Assembly (NCBI GenBank): GCA_021234155.1
Contig: JAJEKV010000021.1
Coordinates: 11,339,523-11,403,522, forward strand
Reading direction: 5' to 3'
Source: Isoetes taiwanensis
Taxonomy: Eukaryota > Streptophyta > Lycopodiopsida > Isoetales > Isoetaceae
Length of the DNA stretch: 64,000 bases
In this document: positions 1 to 13,278 of the stretch, piece after piece
Layout of the letters: every line of letters begins with the position of its first letter
Position numbering within the stretch: the first letter of the stretch is position 1
Program-made: the position numbers and the translations under genes
The notes under the pieces: generated by a model
Database searches by the model: none
Told to the model about the DNA's origin: nothing
Seen by the model: only the letters and a program-made list of their open reading frames with translations

Positions 1-4
1 CATT

Positions 5-237
5 GTGAAGTTGCCTCGTACTGTGCATCACTATACCCAGATACTTGTCATTGTGGATAGATTGACGAAGTATGCACGTTTTATACCTCTGACAAAGAAT
101 GCTGATGGCTTGGCGGTGGCCAAGGCTTATATGCAGCATGTATTTCCTATTTTTGGATTACCCAAAGCTATCGTAAGCGATCGATATGTGAAATTCACTA
201 GGAATTTCTGGCGTGAATTGTTCTCTGCATTAAAATG
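5..237 (+). pseudogene. Ty3/gypsy integrase core fragment
   Basis: This is part of the integrase catalytic core of a Ty3/gypsy retrotransposon, the enzyme that inserts the cDNA copy into the genome. The translation reads IVDRLTKYARFIPL early, then FGLPKAIVSDR and FTRNFWRELFSAL, the usual gypsy integrase segments around the second catalytic aspartate; the consensus SDRG is SDRY here. The frame is broken at 237 by a LINE and resumes at 1,396 with the next expected segment (ending ETDAQTERVN, for the family's PQTDGQTERVN). The 5' part of the element lies outside the window. Confidence 0.85.
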
Positions 238-2075
<1,838 letters not shown>

Positions 2076-2244
2076 TTTGAATTCCTGGATAGTGTGGATC
2101 CGCCAAAGAGACCAGATGGAATTTCTGGTGAAATGGAAGCATAGACCTGTCTCAGAGGCGACGTGGGAGAGTCGTCGTTTCATGACTCAATATCCGGATG
2201 TTATGGCTCAATGGTCTAGAGCCGATTCTTAAGGACAAGAATCT

Positions 2245-2262
2245 GGGGGGAGGGAGGGGGAG
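2245..2262 (+). other. Polypurine tract of the Ty3/gypsy element
   Basis: Eighteen consecutive purines (GGGGGGAGGGAGGGGGAG), just after the polyprotein stop and four bases before the LTR start at 2,266. This is the plus-strand primer site of LTR retrotransposons. Confidence 0.85.
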
Positions 2263-2265
2263 TAA

Positions 2266-3554
2266 TGTTATGCCCTAAATATTTTATAGACCATTGTTGT
2301 TATTATGCATGCATTTGAATGTTTGGCGTAACGGAATGTTCTATGGTATATGGGCCATAGGTGTGTTTTGGTCGCATACGTCCCTAGTCTAGTTTAAGGC
2401 GGAGGGTGCACCATGGCCTGGGACACTAGGGGACTATGTGCCTTGTTGTAATGGTTATGGTGAATAACTTTGACCATTAAGATTTATCCCCTTCGGTAAA
2501 TGATAACAAGGCAATAATTATGTTATACTAAGTTACGGGTTAAAATACCTAAAGGGTTGAAATAACCTTATGTTTAAAAGGTGAGCACAGGAATAGTGGG
2601 TGGTGCTACCTACGGTGTCTCGACACGCCATGATCTCCTGGCTTGACAAAGGCTGTCGAGGCCCTGGTTGAACCTGCCTTAATCGAATCAAGGTAATAAT
2701 GCCACGTGACCTTGCCACGTTGGCAGGAGATTGAATCAAGAAGCAGGCGGCCGGATTGGGGCCACGGCCCGCGGACAAAGGCGAGCAAAGAGAATCGGGT
2801 TCGGATGGGGCCGAATTGTAATCCGCAAGATCACCCTCTTCCGGGCAAAGGCGTGGCTTAGCCAATGATTGGTGGCCTCTGCCTCGGCAAAACTACACGT
2901 GAAAAGAGAGGAGGCCTAAGCCAATACCGAAAAAAGAGAAAAAGGAGGCGCTTTGAGGCGTAAGGTGGGAGATTTGGCATAAGGAATCGAATTGAAGGAT
3001 TCAAGGCAAGGTTTATTGTGTGCACCTGAGTTGTAAAGACGATTGACTCACCGTAAGCCTTATACTCATGGACTAGTAGACTATCACCATGTAGATGACC
3101 AAGGCTTGTCGCAGACCGACTCGGTTTACCCTGTAGAGAATTGAGGCCTCCTTGAATAAAGCTAGCTCTGTGATGAGAGCACTGCTTGCAGATTGTGTCA
3201 CCTTGAATTCCATGTGGTCTTGTGAATTATGCTTCTCCCTCTTGAAAGCCTTGTAGTACTAGTTTAAGGGAAGTCTTAAACGTACTGCAACTGCCCCTTC
3301 TGAAGGGAGCAAAAGTCCGTGCCCATTAGGGAATTGTAACCTCTACTTACTCTTTTGTGGAGATAAGCTTATGCTTGTTCTTTGGAAAGCTTGTGAGTGC
3401 TGGTGAGGTAGTTAAATGATGTCGGTATGAGACGATATCACGTACCTATCAACAGCCCAGTGAAAGCAAGTTATCCATGGTGGAGCCATGCTCCACAGGT
3501 ATAGTATCTTAGGGATAGGGGTAAGCATAGTATTTGCTACACGAGAGAGTTTTA
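2266..3554 (+). mobile_element. 3' LTR of the gypsy element, first segment (split by T1)
   Basis: The LTR begins with TGTTATGCCC after the polypurine tract. No coding potential is seen. At 3,555 it is interrupted by DNA transposon T1, whose TTTA target duplication is at 3,551-3,554 and 13,275-13,278, so the LTR should resume at 13,279. A candidate TATA box (GTATAAATGCAG) near 13,836 fits an LTR promoter in the second segment. The far end is not resolved. Confidence 0.65.
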
Positions 3555-3575
3555 GGGTATAAGCACGCTAGGGTG
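3555..3575 (+). repeat. T1 left terminal inverted repeat
   Basis: A 21-bp end matching the inverted sequence at 13,254-13,274 with two mismatches. The flanking TTTA is duplicated on the other side. Confidence 0.75.
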
Positions 3576-4051
3576 ATAAAAAAAAGGGCCATTCGAATAC
3601 ATTACATATAACGTTATGTATTTTAATTATAGCAAGTTTTTGATTGCCATCATTAAAGAAAAATGTCATTATTCGAGTGTACCAAAAATTCCCTCCATTT
3701 TGTTCCCCTGTTTTTGGCTAACCGAAAGTGGAGCAAGAATTGGTTTGTTTTCTCCAAAATTGGCACCGCTAGATCGCTTTGAACCCTTCCGGAAAGCACC
3801 GCATATCCGTGTGATCTGCCCCGTAAGTTTTGTTTTCTTTATTTTGTAGTTTTAATTTTCTCGTGATTTCAGTCCAAAATGAATTCAAGAAGTAAATGTA
3901 ACCGGTTCTATGGATTAAAAATCGAAAAGCGTATTTTTCAAGCTAAATCGACGTAATAAACAATGCGTTTGGTTTAAAAGGTCCGATCTTCAAATATTTC
4001 ATCTTATAAAATCAAATTTGTTGCTTTGTTCATTTTGCGTGCACTGTGAAC
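3576..4051. other. T1 left flank, no gene seen
   Basis: AT-rich lead-in to gene B, including a subterminal AAATTCCCTCC motif at 3,687-3,697. A 77-codon frame at 3,616-3,849 shows no domain and is not called as a gene; this is probably promoter or 5' UTR. Confidence 0.5.
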
Positions 4052-5237
4052 ATGGCAAAGACCCCAAAGACACCAATCAAGGGGTTCAAGAAAGTCTCCA
4101 AGGACCTGAAAGCCTCCAAAGAAATAAGAAAGCTTCAAGTTCGCATGCCAAAAGGGAAATTTTACCTCGATGATACGTGGGTTTTTTCAGAAGACAAATC
4201 GCATTAACCGAATTTTTGTGATGTTTACGAAAGCGGTATGATGCTATGGTAAGAGAGATATGGGGTGATGAAGCACCAAGCGGTATGGCTATAAGGATGA
4301 TGAAATTGATATCAAGTGGACGGAAGAATTCTCGCAAATGGTATGAATTTGCTTTTGGAAGAAAAGATGTTATGAATCACTATGTCCCTCCTCAGACTTG
4401 CAAGGGCATTTGCATTGCATCCGAAAGGTGCGTATGGACCGGGAAGATGTCAAAGCATGGGCCGATCAAGCAAAAGGATTCTCGATCTATCTAGTGAGGT
4501 GGTGACAAAAATCTAGCAATGCAAATGCAAAAGCCCCAAGAACTTCAAATAAGAGTTACACAAAGGAGCAATTAGAAGTTTTCAAGAACTTCTTAGACAA
4601 CAGATCTATTGTGAAAACATCTTTAAGCAAGAAATTAACTGAGCTAAAGGAAAGAAGGCAAGAGATCCTTGATACATTGAAGCACAAGGAAGGGGAGAGA
4701 GCAGTTTATATTAGGTTGGTCCAGGAAGCAGAGAGGAATGTTGAGGCAAAAATGGCAGCATTGGAGGATCAACAATCAAAACTGGACCAAACATCTGAAA
4801 GTGCAATAAGATTTCAGCACCTAAAATGGAAAGTTGAGGATGCTATCGAGCAAAAGGACTCTAGAATGCAGGATCAGGCTGAGCTCCAGAAACATATTGA
4901 CATGAATCTTACCGAATTGAAACATGTAGATGCAAAGATTGAAGCTACATCTATTGATATGAGCTCAGCTGAGGCAGGAGACAAAAAAATTATGGAACTC
5001 AGGGAATTTTTAGAACATTCCTCGATCCTTACTTTACAGCCCCCTCCTCTCCAGTCTACAATTCTTGCAGATCAGATTATTGTTGTTCTTTTTTCTTCAT
5101 GTACATATTGTGAACAATCTTTTGGTGTGAATCCGGTGGTTCTCGGCACCTCGGACACCCTTTATTGTCCATTGTATATCCCCTATCTTGCTAGCACAAA
5201 GATCTCATGTGTTGATCCCCGACCGCTCATGGAATAG
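4052..5237 (+). pseudogene. T1 gene B, N-terminal and coiled-coil exons
   Basis: No named family is recognised. An ATG at 4,052 opens a Lys-rich start (MAKTPKTPIKGF) that runs to a stop at 4,204-4,206. Around 4,240-4,600 pieces of a helical domain appear in shifting frames (DIKWTEEFSQM, then DREDVKAWADQAKGF). From 4,611 a long heptad-like, Glu/Lys/Gln-rich coiled coil runs to about 5,030 (from LSKKLTELKERRQE to IMELREFLEHS). T2 gene B has the same order on its minus strand: a helical domain with a DWARFAWASLQ segment, then a coiled coil. Likely a structural or accessory transposon protein; function unknown. Confidence 0.5.
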
Positions 5238-5289
5238 CAATTTGCCCTGTGAGCAATTGGACCTGCTTGCAACAAAAGGTTAGTACATG

Positions 5290-5870
5290 TACATTTGAAT
5301 TACAATTTCTTTTCTTATTTTAATAGTTAGATTCTTTTTTTTTTATGAAGGTTTTAGGCTTGCATTTACATTGAGTATTTAGATACATAGTTTTTGTAGT
5401 TGGATAATGTGGGTTTGATCCATGTATAATCCGCCAAATAGACTACTTATTTTTAAAGATGAGAGTTTTTAATTTCATGTGCACATCAGCTCAAGAATGT
5501 AGGTAGCTAATTACTTGTTATTGAGAATCAGTATAGTGTAGCAATTGACGATACATTGCTATTGTTGTTTCAAAATTACATTTTGAGTTGTTATTGAATA
5601 CTTTAAAGACTCATCGATTGAAGAGAGTACAATATCAGGTAGATTTGTTTACATTGATTGTACTTGAACAATGAATTTCGTAGTACATTCAAGTACATTT
5701 CAACAAGACATTGAGTACATTTACTTGATAAATCAGTACATTAGCAGATGGATACATTGGAGTACATTGTCAGTTAATTTTTTTCGATGACTGTACTTGT
5801 AGAGTACATTAAGAATACATTTCTTAGCTGATGATCTGATATACTCAATGTTTGACTGATGCAGGTGATT
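5290..5870 (+). repeat. AGTACATT-rich intron of T1 gene B
   Basis: AT-rich non-coding stretch between exon-like blocks. AGTACATT or a close variant occurs at least six times between about 5,640 and 5,830, always on the gene's sense strand. The opposing transposase gene has a similar AGTACAT cluster on its own sense strand (11,580-11,720). Whether the motif does anything is unknown. Confidence 0.5.
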
Positions 5871-5959
5871 TTGGTAGCATAAGGAAACCGAAAAGGGTAT
5901 GATATTGTAGTCTTGTTAATCATGCATATTCCTTTTCTTATCTCAAGTCTTTTCTACTC

Positions 5960-7640
5960 TCTATTGTAGATGACGAAGAAGCCAACAAAGACTTTCTTCC
6001 AAGGTATTGGATTTGTGTAAGGTCGGGAGGATTTGGGAAATACTTCTACATGGGCATCACCGTAAACCTTGTAAAGTCTTTTGAGGAAGAGCTTGAGGTA
6101 CCAGTGAAGTCCTCGGATACATGTAAGTAAATATCACATTTGATTGATTTACAATCCCTGGAATTTAATTTTCATGTCATATGAGCTTGATATGTCACTT
6201 GGAATTCCATATAGCCACGAGCATACCGATTCAACATTTGTGGATTATGCAAACAGAGGTTGAAAAGTTAAAGCGAGCATGAGTTAATAATGCGGTATGT
6301 TGCATCTTCTTTTTTGCTTGTGTGTACCGCAATTATTAAACACCATTTTTTTAGGTTCTTCAAGTTTTTTCTTCACAAGATAAAGTTCCGTGATTCCTCG
6401 TGTCTTTCTTCACAATATAAATTTCCAGAGAAACCAATTTGGAAACCTATTAAGCCAATGCCATCATTTCAAAGGAAATGAAAATCTGCCGCTGAGTGAT
6501 GATTCAACGGTATACCATTAACTTAAAATTAGGATTCACAATACGATTAACTTTGGTGACTCATTTATGCGTATGTTGGAAATTGGTGAATCTTCTGCAG
6601 CCTTTGTTCAGGCAACCATTGAAAAGATAGAGGATAGTAGCCATATTAAGGGAGAGGAAGAGATGGTGGAGGTACAAGAGATCCAAAAGGATGATGTGGC
6701 AGTGGAGGAAACCAGAACCGAGGAAACAAAGGCTGAGGAAACAAAGGTTGAGGCCACTAAGATTGAGGCCACTAAGGTTGATGACATAGAGGAAACCAAG
6801 GTTGAGGAGACCAAGGTTGTTAAACAGGAGAAGCAGACAAGAAAAAGGAAGGACCAAAAGCAAAATACAACTTCAACCAAAAGGTGAATATTTATTATGT
6901 TAGTTGAAGCTTTTAAAGTGTAATATCTGAACAATTTTATGATGACTTCTGCAGGACTAGAAGCCAAACATCATCTGAAAGTGCTCGATCTGGAGATGAC
7001 AGCACAGGAGAGTAAGTAAGATTCTGTTGTAGTTGCAATTCATTTGTCTCTCAATAATGCAAGTTTGGTTTACAGAGACCTGGAGAGCTTGTTGAAAATA
7101 GTTCCATGCTACCCTTTCCAAAGAAAAGCCTCTAATCAAGGTGACTAAATATTGTGTGGATGGTCTTTGCGAGAGACAGGCACATGTCCAAATGCGCATA
7201 TAGACATATTTGGAAGGTAACTTGATCGATTCTTTTTGCATTATAGTTAACTACTGAACTCTAACCTCACTTGCTTTGTGAATAGGTATCCGATTAGCAT
7301 TATGCCCGACAAATGGCGTGATGCATTTTTTTCTTCCCCTCGAGAATTTCTTAGCCTCTGTAACGTACCTTTTAACAAACCGGCCATCCGATGCAACTTC
7401 GATGGCACGGTCTGGATTGTTGGTCAGAAGTTCAAAAAGGGCTTCAGTGGAATCATATTGAGCAAATGCCGATTACATTATGATTCCAATCCGCATTGAG
7501 GATCCTATGCACCATGCACCGTCATCATTGTTTTAGATAAGGCCAAGAATCTCAGCAAAGACCCCTTTGTCTTCCTCCAGCCTATCCTTATTCAACTCGC
7601 CAAAGAATGTGCAGACACACGAGGATGGTTATGATGTAAG
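5960..7640 (+). pseudogene. T1 gene B, middle exons including acidic repeat
   Basis: Short coding-like blocks separated by AT-rich introns: DFLPRYWICVRSGGFGKYFYMGI near 5,980-6,060; an acidic Glu/Lys/Thr repeat at 6,567-6,885 with many tandem (V/I)E(E/A)TK units ending in a basic KRKDQKQ stretch; a Ser-rich block from 6,955; and at 7,278-7,499 a block with MPDKWRDAFFSSPREF and GTVWIVGQKFKKGFSG. A further frame to about 7,635 (VIIVLDKAKNLSKDPFVFLQP) aligns loosely with a minus-strand exon of T2 gene B near 22,010-22,080. No enzyme domain is seen here. Confidence 0.4.
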
Positions 7641-7699
7641 TGCATTCACTATTAATTCGATAATGTCAAAGATAATTCTGATGTTATTTTCTATTGCAG

Positions 7700-8100
7700 G
7701 CTTCATAAAGATATCATTACAGCATTGACTAATTCCAGTTCTCGTAAGATTGATATTTATGTGAAGAATTCAGTGCAGAAAGAAATTAGACCTGAGGTTC
7801 CACAACAAGGTGACCTCGCCTCCCCGTGGTCTTTATGTCATGGGTTATATGCAAGCCTTTGTGGATGCCCAGGTGCAGGCTAAGAGCATGGTGAGATAAC
7901 ATATCAACAATTGCTTTTTATATAATATTTGATTCTGAAAACTATTTGTTTTCATTCTTTCAGTTCTCTTCAGATTGGTTTGATGCGGAGTACGCACAGT
8001 CCAGGAGACATGTGCTCATTAAGGCTATGATTAATTATAAGAGCCATCTCATCGAAACAGGCACTACTAGCACCTCGCAAGAGAAGCATGGTAGTGCTTA
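7700..8100 (+). pseudogene. T1 gene B, weak exon-like blocks
   Basis: Between a candidate acceptor near 7,698 and about 8,090 there are short frames, one ending near 7,895 and one at about 7,965-8,085 that begins after a typical TTTCAG acceptor (SSDWFDAEYAQSRRHVLIKAMINYKSHLIETGT). Exon status rests on splice-like borders and smooth codon content only. Confidence 0.3.
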
Positions 8101-8258
8101 ACTTCTTTCATAACTCTTTATCAAATGAGGCCAATTGGCTTTTTTCTTATTGGAAACAACACTAAGCCATTTGGCTTTATGTAATCTTGATAATGTAATC
8201 AATGAATGGTTGCAATCCTAGTGCTACTGTATGTTAATTATATTTTGCTTCCTTACAG

Positions 8259-8901
8259 GACTCCTAATATTTGAGATCCAAGGTGTTCTGGGTTACTTTT
8301 ATAGAACTCCAGGAATCAATATTTCCTCTTACAAGCCCATAATTACAGAACATGGAGTTTTCTTCTGCAGACCAACAATGAAAGCAATGCTTCAATATGC
8401 CTCCTTTCATTGGGATTTGGCCATATGGTCAACTCTTCCCTTAGATATCATAACATCAATTTTGGACAAGCTCTATGAAGATGGCATCCCAAAATTTAAA
8501 CATGTTTATGGAAAAGAGAGATGTTGGGGACTTCCTTATACAAATTCAGTTGGTGTAACCCCTCAAGTAGTACCTATGGATAGTATTGTCATTGAATATC
8601 CTAAATACAATGGTCATTTGCGGGTGTGTTTGAGTCTAAGCACAAAGCTCTTTTCAACAAAGAAAGTTATGTTTGTGTGCCACTATGGACACCTTTGATA
8701 GAACGCGACAACCATCTGTCCTTCTTATTTGATTGGCTGGTAGGGTTGAAATATGCACCAGATTTTGCCAATTACATAAAGGAGCATAAGTTGGATGACT
8801 CTTGGGACATATATGGTGACATTATCATCACTATAGTGGATGAATACGGCGAAGATATGAACAGAATAAAGGCCCTATGTACAATGCCTTTGATAAACTG
8901 A
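8259..8901 (+). pseudogene. Degenerate HAD/FCP1-like phosphatase-fold domain
   Basis: After an acceptor at about 8,258 the frame reads LLIFEIQGVLGYFYRTP, then RPTMKAMLQYASFHWDLAIWST and ILDKLYEDGIPKFKHVYGKERCW. The order and spacing match FCP1/SCP (NLI-interacting factor) phosphatases of the HAD superfamily: DxDGT(L/V) box, RPG...FL strand, T/S box, then the Lys/Arg region. Both catalytic aspartates of the first box are replaced (EIQGV), so the domain should be inactive. A frameshift near 8,640-8,690 joins the first part to the tail ending at 8,898 (WDIYGDIIITIVDEYGED). Its position between other gene B blocks suggests transposon cargo. Confidence 0.5.
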
Positions 8902-9059
8902 ATCTGCTTCACTGTAACTTTTCTAGATGTGGACTTGCTTTCATAACTACTTGTTAAATTATATCTATTATTAATATCTAAGGTTGAGGAAGTTTTATTA
9001 TTAATATTTAGGATTTAATACTTTATAAATGCTAATAACTTTTAACTTTTGTTATTGGA

Positions 9060-9612
9060 TTAGAAGTTGAGGAAAATGAAATTGAAGAGGAATTTATACA
9101 TGGAGCGAACCAGGAACAAAAGGAACTTGTACATGTACATGGGCGCGAGGGTTGAACCCATGAACCACCATCTCCTTTAGGGACTGAAGTAGAATATGTT
9201 CCAGATGTACCATTCTCTTGTGGCTTAGGGTATGAAGCAAGATTCCTTACCACCGCTGCGATTATGGGGAACAATCGAATGTGTCAAGGCGAAGCACCGT
9301 GGATGAGATGCTAAGAATACTTTGGGCAATTCACAAGATCTATGATCCCGAATCCTTGGGGAAGGAATCGGTTGCCAAGTGAACACGAGTAAACCGGTGG
9401 TTGCGTGGAGGGCTGGTGGGCTTCCAATTGCAAGAGAAGCAAAGAAGTGGCCTCTCGCCACGCCTAGTCCCCTAACATTATATGGCGCCCTGAAATCTCC
9501 GAGAATGGATGCAATACCTATGAGATTTCAGCCACCACAGGATGTAATAGTTAGGCATAAAAAGAAGTTGATATATTCTGTAAAGTTATCAATAACAAGA
9601 AACAAGTTTTGA
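9060..9612 (+). pseudogene. T1 gene B, possible last exons
   Basis: Coding-like fragments in several frames: a Glu-rich piece near 9,060-9,120 and a frame at 9,379-9,612 reading TSKPVVAWRAGGLPIAREAKKW and later RFQPPQDVIVRHKKKL. No family recognised. It lies just before the converging transposase. Confidence 0.3.
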
Positions 9613-9757
9613 AATAAGTTCATGTACTCAATTACAATGTAATATAAATCATGTTACACCAGCACTTTTCTCTTTTCAGATTACTTCTCTCCAACATATA
9701 ATCTGTTCAAGCTATTCCAGATCATGTAGCATTTCGTGCAAACTTCCCAAGAGCATC

Positions 9758-12700
9758 TCATGCACATCGAAGAGACAATGCATAAGCCGCGTAAGCACCC
9801 TTCACCTTATGATTTACTTTTGGCATTGCAAACTTTGCTCCAATAACAGACTCTGCAGGTACAAGAACTTCTTTGTCATCCAATAACTTATACTTGTGGT
9901 GACAACCAGGCAATTTTTGATAGTAATAGGCGGATATGACTGTTTCACCTGTATGGTGATAATTTTTTGTAATCGTCAATAACATTTTCCCTCTGCAAAC
10001 AAATTTTGTTTTCTTGCAAAGAAGGATATAGTATGGCACATTTTCTTCATTTCACGGTGCAGCAAAAAGAAGCAAACATATCACCCACCGCACTAGATCT
10101 TCTAGCTCTTCATTTACATTTGCAAAAGCAGCGTTTCCTCATTCTCTACTTCACAATGAGTACTTATTTCGAGGTACTAGCTTCTTTAATTGCCACTTCC
10201 CACAGAATGAAATGGACTCACAAGCATCCCATTCAAAGTTAATGCAAGCATTGCGTAGCAAGATAATGGTCTCACCATTACTAAGGTGGGGGTCATTGGA
10301 CTTATAGAAGCTATAGCATGCAATTTCAAATACCGTGAAGAGGTTGCACATCTAATGCATTGGTGCTATCAATATCGACTCCTTCACTTCCCAAGATACT
10401 CTCGGTAACATTAGATTGCTTGCTCCTCAAGACAACACAAGCATCATGTGCACCTCTAATCTCTTCCATGTTCTCGTGAATCGCTCTTTTGCAAGTACCG
10501 CTTGGCCTTGGCGGGACTCTCCATCATGTTCACCTTTTCCATGCCCGGAACCAAAGTAGTTCCATTGTAAACGAATGCCATATTCAACATGGTACCGGTA
10601 ATGAAATATAAATTTCTTCCGACTTGTATTGTGCGGACAACCATCGCATCACACAATATGATCTCATGTACATGAGATCCACCATTCTCTTTCAGCCATT
10701 TCAGATGAAGCTTAAAATGTATGTTGTACAAAATGTGTATCATGATTCCCCCATCAGAAATATACAAGTGAAGCAGTCTTCTTCAAGATGCCATTTACCT
10801 TTAGCATGGTAACTGTACCATTATAGTAACTTGGTCCGTTTCCAATGTTACTCGACCGAACCTCTTTGAAAGGCTTCAATGTATAATTTTCGCGCAAAGT
10901 CAACCAATCGATATCAATCAATCATCTCTCGGGTTTTGAACACATCTTCTGATTCTTTTGCTTTGCCGGTGAGCTGCAAAGTTGTGATGAATAAATGTCT
11001 TCATGTGACCAAACATGGCATCCAAAGATTACAGTGTGCATTTGTTGTCTTGTCCACCAATCCCAGCCTTCTTGAGACTCCTTTTTAGACTTCTCATCCA
11101 CATAAGAGTATATTTGCCAATTGACTTCACTTTCAATGTCATTTTCGGTTTCTTTTGGACACAAGATAATGTTCTCTTACCACGCTTCTTGCAATCACTT
11201 GTAATACAATTTAATTTGTGCCACTCGTCACTATCTGTTTTGGACAAACCATACTCCTCCATAGAGTGCTGACATTACAAAATGATGTATGCTTGTGAGC
11301 CCGACAAATTCCATCATTTTTGTTAGCAAAGACAAACTTCACAATTGCGGCTACAATTGATGTGGAGCTTAGCCCTCATAGAATTAAATGCCTTCCCGAA
11401 GTTCTCTCAGCTTGCTCATGCTTGACACAACAACATGTGTTTCTTTCCTTTAGCTTCCTTACACAATCGGGTTTGAGGTATTCGAACAATCTGATGCCAA
11501 TGTCTGCCCTGGGTGTTGCTCCACAAAGTTCGGTACTCAGCTGTGCATTCAAATCATCATAGTTAATAAAAGATTTTTGTATGTGCAATTGAGTACATCA
11601 GTCAAAATGTACTAACATGTACTCATAATGTACTCATATGTACTCATATGTACTAATATGTACTCATATGTACTCATATGCACTCTAATGTACTTACAAT
11701 ATACATAAGGACAACGAGAATACACATTACACATGTACATTAAATACATGTGTAAGGATAAAGAAATAGCGATGTGGGTACATTCTTGTACCCTAGAGCA
11801 TATTCTTGTTCTAGAGTAAATTCTTGAAGTCCATAGGCACTATCTGAAGTCTAAGTACAAGATATGTACTCTATAGACATGTATAACATACAATATTATG
11901 CAAATATCTAATCGTACATTGGTTAAGAATTTTGGAGTCAATTGCATAAATAAGAAAGGAAGATTTAGTATAATATACATGGTCAATAAATGTAAGCAAA
12001 CCAACAAAGGTGATTGCATATGTAAAAGTAAGTAAAAGTGAATACATAAATGATAGATCGGTCATTAGAAAGCATTCATACATCAAAACAAAGAAGATAC
12101 TATAAATTCCAATAAAAGTGAACATATACATGAGGGATCAGAAGCATTTCATACAATAAAGAATGAAATACACGGGTATATCAAGAAACTGGATTGCTTG
12201 ATGCCTTTTCTTTCTTACATCCCCAGTATTTAGGTGAAACCTTGGTGTTGTTTAACCAAAATTGGATGACTAATTGCTTTGTGTCTTCGTCCAAACAATC
12301 AGATCTTCTCTTTCTGCCTGCTAATGCCCATATAGTTGGACCTGCAATTTTCATTCTCTTTCTTCTCTGCTCAAGCAAGATATGACAAATTTCGAGGATG
12401 GCGCTTCAACATTTTGAAGCAACTCCTTTCTGCTTCAATTCCCCATTTTTCCCAACAATCATGGATAAACAGCAGTGCTTGGTCGCCAACTTGTCACCGC
12501 TATTAGAAGATTTAACCTCTTCTAATCCATCTTTGAGATTTTGTAACAATGAATGTTTCACCAATCGCTTTCCGAAGGTAGCCCAATCACGCAGGTTTAA
12601 ACAACCCCAAGAGCCTGTTATCTTGCAAGATCCTCGAAACCAATACCTCTCTTTCACCAGAGATAGAGAATCGGCTTCATTTCAAGCATTCAACAACCTT

Positions 12701-12930
12701 TTCGCTCTTTTCCTGATTTTTTGGTGAAGTACCGGAATATGATCTGCCATTCTCACCGACAGGATGATTATCCTCTCTGTCACTTCATTCAAATGTCATT
12801 TAGAGTATCTTGTTCAACCATTTTCTCGCTTCCCTTTGTCGATTTCGGTATCACCGTCCTCATTTTGGACATCACCGAGTAATTTTGCTCATACTTTGAT
12901 TTTCTTGTGCCATGCCCCTACTACTACTAT
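9758..12930 (-). pseudogene. T1 transposase (SHGKG-type DDE-like), decayed
   Basis: Minus-strand remnants follow the same order as the better-kept T2 copy at 16,449-19,725. From 5' to 3' on the minus strand: a helical block at 12,657-12,406; KRRSDCLDEDTKQLVIQFW...TKVSP at 12,330-12,210 (T2: ARNDRISDADHEQIYNFW...TRVSP); GIRLFEYLKPDCVRKLKERNTCCC near 11,500-11,420 (T2: GIRLFEVLKPKFVRRLKERETCCC); EWHKLNC.TSDC near 11,230 (T2: FWHKPKCLQMDC); a WLKENGGSHVHEIIL segment near 10,690-10,650 just before where the catalytic WSDGC box should be; and a C-terminal YYYQKLPG...KYKLLDD block at 9,930-9,870. Stops and frame changes are frequent. Confidence 0.65.
11580..11720 (-). repeat. AGTACAT cluster in a transposase intron
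   Basis: On the minus strand AGTACAT recurs about nine times in 140 bp, often as AGTACATATG. It lies between exon-like blocks of the T1 transposase, matching the AGTACATT cluster in gene B in being on the sense strand of its own gene. Confidence 0.6.
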
Positions 12931-13253
12931 GAAAAACTCGATATGCATGCAAAGATCCGCAAGAATTTGAAATTCTTTTCTTTGTTTTAGATTCTTAGAC
13001 CGTAGATTGGAGGGAATTTGCTTGCTTCGGATGGATTGGAGGGAATTTGCTTGGATCGGAGGGAATCCAGTGATTGTGCCCAAAATTTCGCAACAACCGT
13101 CGGCCACTTCATGTCATGATGACAAACAATCAAATATATTCCTTTTTTAAATATATAACGACAAGCACGTGGCCTCCTACCATACATTCAAAATTACATA
13201 AAAAACGGTTTTTCTAGTGCAAAATAGTACATGAATTTAGAACTAATGTATGA

Positions 13254-13274
13254 CACCCTAGCATGCTTTTACCC
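13254..13274 (-). repeat. T1 right terminal inverted repeat
   Basis: Reverse complement of the left end with two mismatches in 21 bp, followed by TTTA at 13,275-13,278. Confidence 0.75.
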
Positions 13275-13278
13275 TTTA

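Larger units (their letters stand above)
3555..13274. mobile_element. DNA transposon T1 (9.7 kb, two convergent genes)
   Basis: The ends are 21-bp terminal inverted repeats: GGGTATAAGCACGCTAGGGTG at 3,555-3,575 and, on the minus strand, GGGTAAAAGCATGCTAGGGTG at 13,274-13,254 (19 of 21 identical). They are flanked by the 4-bp direct repeat TTTA. Inside the ends, AAATTCCCTCC at 3,687-3,697 has inverted partners GGAGGGAATTT at 13,009-13,019 and 13,038-13,048, which could be subterminal transposase sites. Two genes converge: a multi-exon gene B on plus (about 4,050-9,610) and a decayed transposase on minus (about 9,760-12,930). The same pair occurs in T2. The superfamily is not assigned. Confidence 0.75.
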
